NCBI GenBank assembly: GCA_001643675.2
Contig: LSRY02000025.1
Span: forward strand, 560,001-624,000
Length of the DNA stretch: 64,000 nucleotides
Reading direction: 5' to 3'
Origin: Monocercomonoides exilis
Lineage: Eukaryota; Preaxostyla; Oxymonadida; Polymastigidae
A program made the position numbers and the translations under genes. The notes under the pieces are model-generated. The model worked only from the letters and a program-made list of their open reading frames with translations, searched no databases and had not been told where the DNA came from. This document shows positions 55,764-64,000 of this stretch, in pieces; position 1 is the first letter of the stretch, and each line of letters begins with the position of its first letter.

Positions 55764-56991
55764 ATGTTTGTTTTCTCCAGTTCTTCAGCGAAAATTGTTT
55801 TGTCATATCTATCTTCCAGCTATGAGGCTCAGCAGTTTCTGCAAAAGTTGAACGAAATTGATGAACATCAGATAACTCTTAGAACAACAACCATCTCCAC
55901 CTGTTTGCTTCAATCTTTATTCTTCTTATTTCATTCCCTTCTTGCTTCCTTATCAATCTGCCACTTATATTCCTCCCATTTCCGCTCTTCCTCAACAAAA
56001 TCCTCAATTCGAAAACACCATTAAAATTGAAAACTTCCCTCTCCAATGTTTTCCACTTCATTATTTCTCTATGTCACTCTGTTATTCCAAAACCTTTTAT
56101 TGACATTGATTGCTCTTTCTTCTCTTCTCAATCCAATATCCAACTAAAATCTCTTCTTTCTTCCATTATTCAAAATTTCTCAAAAATTTTGCAATATTCT
56201 CTCTATCTCGTTTCCATTTTCCATACATCTTTAATTGCTCCACCATCCTCAATAAGCGCAATATTTTCCTCCTTTCTTCCCTTTCCATTATCAACTGCAC
56301 CAAAAACAGCATCATCTTAGCACAGGTGAACCAAAAAACTGCTACCAATGGCGGATGCATCTCATTCGCCTCATCTGCCTCTGCCAACTCCTTTTCAGTG
56401 AGCAACACCAATTTCTCCACCTGCTCTGTGAGCGAGGATGCAAGTTCTGGAGGAAGAGGCGGTACTCTCATGATCGAGTTCAAGGATGATTCACAAGTGT
56501 CATAATCCTCATTTTCCATCACCAATGTGAAGTTTTCTGCCAATAAGGCCAGTGTCGGAATATTTATGTATTTTGAGTGTGAGTCGCTTGTCGCCTATGT
56601 GAAAGAGCCCTAGTTTGCCTTCATGCTCAGCATCACAAAAAAATATAACTCAGTTGTTGGACATGTTAGAACAGATGCATTTGGCAACTGGAGTGTCGAT
56701 TTGTTTATATTTCTTGATGGGCATACAGCTGACAATGAATATGTGGATAATCATCTTGGCAACAAAGCAATGTATTGCTGGCTATCAAAAATACCCTTCA
56801 AGAGCACACAAAACGCGATGGATCTTCTGAAGAAGGTGCAGAACATAAGGCAGAGATTTTTGAGTGAGCTGATTTGTCTGTGGATTAATGTGTGTGATAA
56901 CCAAATAAAAGAATGGAGATTAGATAAAGTTGAAGAAGAAGAGGAAGCAACAATTGGAGAAAGTGTGGAAGTTCAGATGACGTTGAATTGA
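55764..56991 (+). pseudogene. Beta-helix surface-gene remnant
   Basis: Pieces in changing frames read like family rungs: SVSNTNFSTCSVSEDASSGG followed by a GRGGTLMIEF segment (to 56505), ITNVKFSANKASVGIF (56517-56565), and a final open piece, 56623-56991, with VDNHLGNKAMYCWLSKIPF. Stops separate them, and there is no signal peptide or span. The remnant ends 85 bp before the pogo/Tigger transposon. Confidence 0.55.
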
Positions 56992-57076
56992 AGCGACGCG
57001 ATTAATCCTCTTCTTTTCAGTCATAGAAAATCATTATAATTTCATTCACCACTTCTCAAATATCTTCTTTTCAATA

Positions 57077-57103
57077 CAGTCTAAACCGGATATAATCACA
57101 TCG
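57077..57103 (+). repeat. Left 27-bp terminal inverted repeat of pogo/Tigger element
   Basis: An exact reverse complement of 62659-62685, preceded by TA. Confidence 0.95.
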
Positions 57104-58429
57104 ATTTTTGCACAACTTTTTGTGACTATATCCGATAGTGATTATATACGATAGATGAAAATCGCGTCTATATGAAAATGAATCAATCAAAGTTTGAATT
57201 GCAGAATTATTAATTTTTTTAAAGGATTGCTTTATATTTTATTATTATGCATTTATTTTATTTCGAAAAAAATATCATTTTTCATTTTTTCAAAAAAAAA
57301 TTAGAAAATCAAAAATATTATAATTTGAGATCAAAGATCAACTTCAAATAACAAATATGAAGAAGTTTAAGAAACGTGGCATGTTAACGCATTTTGATGG
57401 CAAATTCAAATCACCGATGTTAATGAAGAACGAACATCAATCTTTTAAAGAATAATTTGACTTATACGATTTTATTTTCTCATTAATAACACTTTGATAT
57501 GTTTTTGAAAACAGACAGTTTTTTCAGTCTTATTGCAAACATTCTTTATTTGTTAAATATTTCTTTTAAACAGAAGATTGTGATTATTATTTTTTTTGTC
57601 AACTTGTTTTTTTGATAAAGAAATTCATCAATTTTTAACAAATTTTCGCATGTCAAAGCTTTATTGGGATAAAAAATTTTTTGGAAGCTTTCTCAAAAAT
57701 GAATGCTTTTCTAAACAATTTCCTTGTGTGATTTGTTATTTGATCATTATTGTTTCATGTTTTTCAAGTAAAAAAATTAATGTTTGTAGTTTTTGTTACG
57801 AAAAAGAAGTTTCCAATATTTGTGAAACGCATAATTAATCAATAAATAGGAAATTTTCAATATTCGAATGTTTTTATAAAATTTTGAAGAATTCTTTATT
57901 CGTTTCTTTCATTTTCTCAGTCATTCTCCACAAACAAAAAAATCAAATTCACATGAATAATAAAAAGCATTTCAAGTTGGAGAAAAGAATGAATAGCTCG
58001 AGACAATCAGATTTTTGATGAGAATATCAGGAATGATTTGTTGGACAAGTGTAATTAAAGAAAAATGGATAGACAAGAGATATTAAAAAAAGTATTTTTA
58101 TTGAAAATTGAATGAGATCAGGCAGACAAATAGGAAAATGATTTAATATGTTTTATAAACAAAGAAATAAATATTCACATTTAAATAAAGTGGAAAAAAA
58201 GGTGTATCAGTGAATGAAGAAGTGAAATAAATAAAACTTATAAATAGTGATTTATTAAATATTATGAATAAATTTTTCATCATATTTCCATCTGAATCCA
58301 AGCTGTGAAGCATACGCATGCTGATGATAATCTGGCAAGTGAATCGTCTGAAGCTGTTACTGAAGATAGAATCAGTTTGTTAGTGAGTGAAAATTTTTCG
58401 CTTACCTAAAAACAAAAAAATACTTTGCA

Positions 58430-59215
58430 ATGGACTTCTTGTCGTATCGTCATAGCACAAAACTTGAACTTTACAAAACTACCAGTTCGGAACATTGAAC
58501 AGCGTTGTCGATGATGAAGAAAAAGTATTTGTCACAATCACACTAACTGCCTCAACTATCCCCACAACAGAAATATTATCCCCAATATTGATCGTCTATT
58601 CTTCTCTCCCATGCTTCCCACCCAGCACTGTGATTGCCTAGCTCAGCTGTGCCGTGCTCAACCCCACTGCATGCCCCACTGAATTGCACTGCGCTGTCTC
58701 GCTCATCCCGCACAGATTGCTCGTGTCATCTCCACTCACCACAACATACCAATCCTTCATCCCTACGCTCAGCCAGCACATCTTTTCTGTATGTTGATAT
58801 TTCCAACTTCCATATTTATAATAACGGCACACTCTCTTATCATTAGTATTTGTTGTGTACGATTCGTAGAATGGGTTAGCCGATGAAAAGTGATTGTCAG
58901 CATCTCGAAAATACACATCGTGGCCATATGGAGTGGAGGCGTTGCAACTGCAATCGTGGAAAAAGAAGAAATAGCAATAAATGTTGTTGCTTGGAGCTGT
59001 TTGTTGGTTTGGATCAAATCTCATTCCTCCTCCATATGACACTGCTGAGCACGAAATAAATTGGAGGCTCCTCATTTTGAATGCAGATGGAACACTTTGG
59101 CAATACATCCCCCCACCATAAGAATTTGTCAGAGAGCACGAAGTGAAGAAACACTCAAACACATTAGCGCCAACCACTTTTCAACTTTCTGTGCCAAAAC
59201 ATTAAGATAAAGAAA
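58430..59215 (-). pseudogene. Surface-protein gene fragment inside the transposon
   Basis: The clearest frame is 58638-59177. It reads FECFFTSCSLTNSYGGGMYC, FKMRSLQFISCSAVSYGGGM, TPYGHD, TTNTNDKRVCRYY and a CGMSETAQCNSVGHAVG segment, all in the order seen at 3830-4549. Below 58638 the similarity continues out of frame to about 58430 (TTTGCAATGGACTTCTTG). There is no start, signal peptide or span, so it cannot make a surface protein by itself. It lies wholly between the pogo/Tigger terminal repeats and opposite to nothing else; it runs on the same strand as the transposase. Confidence 0.75.
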
Positions 59216-60709
59216 TATGAAAAAATTCAAAATGAAAAACTTATCCTTTTCAAATGAACAACACAAACTATATTGGTATATTTTCCTTTTTGTTCTTTTC
59301 TTTGGAAAATGACTTTGATTATTCCAATTTCTTATATCTTTTCATTTATTACGTTTTGTCTCAATCTTTTGAATAAAATCATTGTCTGCTCATGTCTTGG
59401 TATTGATATTGTTTATTATTGCCAAATAGAATGCCATTCGAAAAGTCTATAATCCTTTTGTTAGAAAATATCAAACGTCATATCAGAAAATTTTAACCAT
59501 AACTGTTTAATGATAAAAACCGAAATATATTTCTTGTAATAATGAAACATGCTTTTGCGTTGCTGCTTTTTGATATTTCACGGAATTTTGGAGTGAAAAA
59601 AATAAGAAAAAACAAAGTTGAGGGTCGAACTTGCAAAAATATTTTTCATTCAGAAAAATATCAAGGTTGCAAAGAAATTATATCTCCAGGAATAAATAGA
59701 TGTCGTGTGTATTAATAGAATGTTATTTCATTTATATTTCAAAATCTGAAAGTGTTAGCATTCGCACTGTCACTATAACTTAAACTTTTGAATTGCCATA
59801 GCTGTTATTTATCAATGCATGATATCAAAGACAAGTGAAGGGAATTCTGAATTTCAAAAAGTTTATTTGTAATTTTTTTGGTCTCATTTGAAATTCATTT
59901 TGGATTTATTAGAATAATAATCGATAAGAGAATCACAGCCTTTAACAAAAATGCACAAATTGCATCTTCGAAGTGTCCTTCATTTTTATGCATTCATGTG
60001 ACCTGATCATTTTTTATCAATTGTCAAATGTTCAAAGAACCTTTTAAAATGAAAGAAACAATCTTAACCATTCAGCGAATCAGCAAAGGCATTTATTAGT
60101 TATTTGTTGTTTGATATTTCGCTTGAAATCAAATATTTCAAAAAGATTTAACATTTTTTTATTCAAATTTGCAAAGAAAACAAAGAAGAAGGCTCATTAT
60201 TACAAGTTGGTGGACATTTTTCCATTTTAGATTTTTCTTCGAATTACCAACTGTGAATTTGAATGCACGATCGTGCAGCAATCAAATTCTATTTTGGTGA
60301 CTCTATCGAAATTGTTAATAATAATGATTTAAACAATCAGTTTAATATCTTTTTTTCTCTTCAAAGATTTCTTAAACATTCTGAGATGCTAAGCAAAAAT
60401 ACAAAGTGATTTGAATCTGTTTTTTCTACATATAATGAGTAAAATCTGATTGGTTTTCTTTTCTATATCATCTCTAGCATCTCTCAGCTATGCAAAAGGA
60501 AATAAAAAATATTCAAAAAAAGGTTTAAGTGTATTAATGTCTTTTTGGAATAACAAATGCTCATGATGTGATTTATGAATGTTTTGTTTCAAAAGGTTAT
60601 TGGTAAGCTTTTCTGAAATGTTATATAAAAAATATAAAGCAAAAAAAGAACAAATTCATATGAAATATCTTTGTTCTTTGAAACAAAAAGATTACAAACT
60701 GATTTTCAT

Positions 60710-62362
60710 TCAAACTTTGACTTTCTTTTCTTTTCCTGCATCACCTTTTATTCCAACTGTGTTCTCATGTGAATCACGCTCATCTGTTGTTCCGAACATG
60801 TTGAAGTCTGTTAATGAAGGCTGAATCAGATTATTAATTGCGACTTTTTCCAGTAAATCTTCTACTTCGTTAATAACTTTATGACTATCTTTGGGTGGTG
60901 ATTTATCTTCAATGAACTCTTTTAACATGTTCCACATTTTATTTGCCTCTCCAATTGTTTTGACTTTTCTTTTTCTTCCTTCTTCATCAACTTTCACCTT
61001 TTCGGTTATTTCATCTTCGGAAACATTCGACTTTGATATTATTGAATCAACAATCTCTTCTTCGGATAGAATTTCTCTTGTTATTTCGTGATCTTCAGCC
61101 TGGTAAAATTCCTCGGCAGTTATTTCGAAAAGATCGCTGTCTCTGGTTTTCAATTTTTCAAACAGCACATTATACTCGTTCATTTCATCTTCCTCGATAT
61201 TCACAATTACTTTTTCTTTTTCTTTAGCAGGATCCCATTCCGCATGCTTGAAACAATTTTCTATTGTTTCCTTTTTAACTTTTTTCCAAGCTTTTTCCAC
61301 CATGTTTAAAACTTCAAGTATTGTAATCTTCGTTGCAACCCCACATTCAACTTTTGCCAGTTTTTTTCTAAGAAATAGACATTTATAGAAGTGTTTAAAG
61401 ACTTTGATAATACCTGCGTCCATTGGTTGGATAATGGACGTTACATTAGGAGGTAAATAAAATAATGAAACATGAGACAAATTGACACTATCTGCACTAT
61501 GAGCTGCACAGTTGTCGACAATTAACGCAATTTTCCTATGTGAAATGGACATTTTTTCGTTAAGTCTTTTGACGTAATCATTAAAAATGACTGCATTCAT
61601 CCATGACTTTTTTGAATGATTATAAAGGGTTGGTAAGAATTTTCCTTTCAAACATCTTGGCGATTTTGATTTGCCGATCACAAGAGGGCATAGCTTTTCT
61701 CCTGTCATACTTGCGGCAAGAAGAACGGAAACCCTATCTTTCGATTGTTTGATTCCAGAAACCGAACAACTGCCTTCGGTAAAAGTTTGTTTCGCTGATT
61801 GATTGTAAAATAAACCTAATTCATCTGCGTTGAATATGTTGTTCTCCCCATATTGATTTATAATTGTAGGCAAAGTAAAATCAATCCATTTGGCGGCACT
61901 GTCCTTGTCTGCAGACAATGACTCTCCAACGATTTTCTTTGAAGTTATATTGTATCGCATTCTCCATCGTTCTATCCAACTATCCCAGTTGCGTTCTGAA
62001 GGATTTTTGTAGTGAAATTGATTGGCGAAATACTGTGTTTTCTCTAAAAGCATTCTTCCATCAATAGCTATTTCAGGGTTTGAAGACCTTATTTGTCGAA
62101 ACCAAATAATCATCGCTTCGTCTAACTCTGGATATATCGTTGGTCGAATTCGAAATGTGATATCAGGCTTAATAACAGATGAACTCTGTTTTAATATTGC
62201 TTCTTTGTTTTTTAATATTTTTGAAATTGTTGAGAAATCAATATTAAAATCTTTTGCAATGATATTTCTTGGTTGAGGAGGGTTCGAACTCAACTTGTTG
62301 ATGATATCTAATTTTTGAACAAAAGAAAGTTTTGTTCTTTTATTCACACCTGTTGTTTTCAT
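60710..62362 (-). CDS. pogo/Tigger-family transposase
   Basis: An uninterrupted ATG frame of 550 residues. Residues 11-55 form a CENP-B-type helix-turn-helix (KLSFVQKLDIINKL, STISKILKNKEAIL). About 78-145 is the second CENP-B-like DNA-binding unit (RNWDSWIERWRMRYNI). The DDE_1 catalytic core follows: Asp180 in NADELGLFYN, Asp283 in LIVDNCAAHSA and Asp315 in IIQPMDAGIIKVFK, giving a DD31D spacing typical of pogo/Tigger. The tail is acidic and ends with a short basic motif. The family cuts and pastes DNA into TA sites by binding its terminal repeats. All three Asp residues and both DNA-binding units are present, so the enzyme may be functional. It has been the source of domesticated host proteins elsewhere, but the flanking perfect terminal repeats argue for a live transposon here. 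Confidence 0.9.
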   Translation of the reverse strand: MKTTGVNKRTKLSFVQKLDIINKLSSNPPQPRNIIAKDFNIDFSTISKILKNKEAILKQSSSVIKPDITFRIRPTIYPELDEAMIIWFRQIRSSNPEIAIDGRMLLEKTQYFANQFHYKNPSERNWDSWIERWRMRYNITSKKIVGESLSADKDSAAKWIDFTLPTIINQYGENNIFNADELGLFYNQSAKQTFTEGSCSVSGIKQSKDRVSVLLAASMTGEKLCPLVIGKSKSPRCLKGKFLPTLYNHSKKSWMNAVIFNDYVKRLNEKMSISHRKIALIVDNCAAHSADSVNLSHVSLFYLPPNVTSIIQPMDAGIIKVFKHFYKCLFLRKKLAKVECGVATKITILEVLNMVEKAWKKVKKETIENCFKHAEWDPAKEKEKVIVNIEEDEMNEYNVLFEKLKTRDSDLFEITAEEFYQAEDHEITREILSEEEIVDSIISKSNVSEDEITEKVKVDEEGRKRKVKTIGEANKMWNMLKEFIEDKSPPKDSHKVINEVEDLLEKVAINNLIQPSLTDFNMFGTTDERDSHENTVGIKGDAGKEKKVKV

Positions 62363-62658
62363 CTTAACTTTTAGAATTTCGAATTTAAATTTGGAGAATA
62401 TGGTTCAAAAACGTTTGAAATATTTCATGAAAATTAACCATATTGATCAATATTAATTTCTATCAAATAATTAATTATAAATTAGTTCATATTCGTTGGA
62501 TATTTTTAAAATTAAAAACAAAAAATTTCACCCATATTAAAATAAAATGTGATTATATATTTTCAGCTCTGTGATAATATGCGATGAAAAATGAATGAAA
62601 AAAAGGAAAAAATGTTCGTGCATGGAAAAATGTGATTATAAACGAATGTGATAATATG

Positions 62659-62685
62659 CGATGTGATTATATCCGGTTTAGACTG
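62659..62685 (-). repeat. Right 27-bp terminal inverted repeat of pogo/Tigger element
   Basis: An exact reverse complement of 57077-57103, followed by TA. Confidence 0.95.
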
Positions 62686-63829
62686 TATTTCAAATTAAAT
62701 TTCATACGGATAGTGCCATTCACTGTCAAATGTTCAACTCCTTCTTTCCTCTCTTTAACTTTCTCTATTAATCATGAAACACTTTTTCCGAAACTAATAT
62801 TTGCTCAATCACATTTGTAACGATTATCCAATTAAACTTCTCCCTCTTCTCCTTCTGCATAACAATCATATTGAACAAGAATAACTTTCTCTTTCTTCTT
62901 CTATTGCTCCTTCATTAACTTCATCTTCATTTATTTTATCTCCTTCATCTCCTTCCCCTTCCCCTTCTTCTTCCTCCTCCTCTTTTTATTCCTCCTCCTC
63001 CCCCTCTTCTTCTTCTTCTTCTCTCTCTTCTCTCTCTCCTTTCTTTCAACATATCAGAAAATAGTTCTTTATTCTCTTTCCTTTATCAATTTGCACTTTC
63101 TAAATACTTTCTCGTTTCACTCATATGCTGAATTTTCACTCTTCTGCGTCTTATTGACGCTTTGCGGAATTTTTTTCTTTTCTTTTGCTTCCTCCTACGC
63201 TAAATGAGTTTAAATATTCATTGAATTCGCTTCGTCCAGTTATCTTCGCTTCTCTCCACTCTTATTTTGCTTATATTCCGTTGTTCTCGCATCCGCTTCA
63301 TTTTTCTTTCCCTTTTTCTCATCTCTCATAAATATGTCTTCCACATTAAACTCATCTTTATCATCATTATTATTTCTTTAATAATATCTTCTCCTTCCCT
63401 TCCTCCACTTCCTCTTTTTTCTTTTCAATCTCCTCCTAACAGATTGTTTATGTAGCTGTGCTTTGTGTTGTGTGGGAGAAGTGTGACTTTTCACACCTGA
63501 ATATCACCATCAGCGAACATTTTTGCAATACAGGGGTCGTCTGCAGAAAGTTGTTGAACAGCTAATATGGAGAAGTTGATAATTGATCTGTTGATTTGTT
63601 GCAGGAGGAGAACATCGAAATGGAGAAGAATGGCCAGTCGCAACGGTGAAAGTACTGGATAACGAAGAGACAACGACCTGGGGCTTCAGCTGTGCTCGCT
63701 GGACTGGCTGGTGAGGAAAATGCGAATAGCTTCGCTGTTCAGGCCAAGAGAAAGAGAGTCATTTTATATGTAAATTCCATGTTGTGTGCTATTAGTGATG
63801 GTCATTTCGTTGTTGCATAATATGTTGCT
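62686..63829. other. Pyrimidine-rich intergenic stretch
   Basis: About 62830-63060 is strongly CTT/TCC-rich on the plus strand. The rest has no supported frame. Parts near 63600-63780 may be decayed upstream sequence of the surface-gene remnant at the edge. Confidence 0.4.
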
Positions 63830-64000
63830 GAAGAAGCCTTGTTGAAGTTCGAAGTGCCTCTGCTTATTGAACATGCCTCAAGTGTAGCTGAAGAGTTAAA
63901 GCGGAAAACTGATGAGCTTTCAAGAGACAATGGAACCCCGCTCTGGGCAATGGTTTCTTTGGCTGTTTCACTCGCTGTGCTGCTGTTTCACTCGGATAGG
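63830..64000 (+). pseudogene. Membrane-protein remnant at the right edge
   Basis: The open piece begins after an in-frame TAA at about 63818 and reads VAEEALLKFEVPLLIEHASS, a charged helix, then PLWAMVSLAVSLAVLLF, which looks like the start of a membrane span with the edge cutting it. The pattern (charged stalk, TPLWA, hydrophobic span) fits the carboxyl side of the surface-protein family, but nothing upstream is readable. It could instead be an exon of a real gene continuing outside the window. Confidence 0.35.

Larger units (their letters stand above)
57077..62685 (-). mobile_element. pogo/Tigger transposon carrying extra DNA, 5.6 kb
   Basis: Perfect 27-bp terminal inverted repeats (CAGTCTAAACCGGATATAAT then CACATCG) are each flanked by TA (57075-57076 and 62686-62687), the Tc1/mariner-superfamily target. 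Related sub-terminal words (GATTATATACGATA near 57138, GTGATAATATGCGATG near 62572 and 62648) repeat inside both ends and may be transposase-binding sites. The transposase takes only 60710-62362. The remaining 3.6 kb includes a surface-protein gene fragment, about twice the length of usual Tigger elements. Intact termini and an intact transposase suggest recent activity. Confidence 0.85.

Noticed and set aside
1-64000. CRISPR arrays, bacterial operons or rRNA genes
   Set aside because: No regularly spaced direct repeats with unique spacers, no ribosomal RNA sequence, and spliced genes throughout indicate a nuclear eukaryotic genome.

Overview
The window looks like nuclear DNA of an anaerobic flagellate, most probably an oxymonad of the Monocercomonoides type. 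The DNA is A+T-rich, the standard stop codons are used, and genes carry short GT-AG introns crowded at their 5' ends. Very large right-handed beta-helix surface proteins occur, one of them ending in a degenerate protein-kinase domain. One gene (10647-12145) matches my recollection of a family that is highly multiplied in Monocercomonoides. The assignment is an inference from memory; no search was possible.

Layout. 1-1547: 3' part of an ARM-like repeat gene. 3.2-4.6 kb: broken surface-protein fragment and GGA-rich tandem repeats. 5.6-9.95 kb: a mobile region with a tyrosine recombinase, inverted termini holding dyad-symmetric sites, and a smaller related element joined end to end with it. 10.6-12.1 kb: expanded-family gene. 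14.2-18.7 kb: Ser-rich plus Glu/Lys coiled-coil protein. 19.3-25.1 kb: 1,886-residue repeat-type protein. 25.7-31.1 kb: divergent pair RTF2 (4-nt first exon) and a CEP76-like centriolar protein. 34.2-43.2 kb: a 2,997-residue beta-helix receptor with pseudokinase. 43.4-46.4 kb: a TTAA-flanked MITE, a 323-bp-arm foldback and a dead Merlin transposon. 47.1-49.9 kb: pseudogene of the receptor family. 50.7-53.8 kb: a 1,054-residue beta-helix membrane protein. 54.9-57.0 kb: two small hairpin elements and another surface-gene pseudogene. 57.1-62.7 kb: an apparently intact pogo/Tigger transposon with perfect 27-bp terminal repeats, carrying a fragment of a surface-protein gene. 63.8-64.0 kb: edge of another membrane-protein remnant.

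Two themes run through the window. Housekeeping genes (RTF2, CEP76-like, the repeat proteins) sit in compact blocks with short intergenic spaces. Between them lie A+T-rich stretches where surface-protein genes, their dead copies and several classes of DNA transposon accumulate. The surface proteins share modules (a Gly-Gly-rich beta-helix rung, a conserved NR/KRVCY-type segment, a single membrane span), so the fragments probably feed or record recombination in that family. Exon structures given here are my own reading of frame and splice signals, with no transcript evidence.
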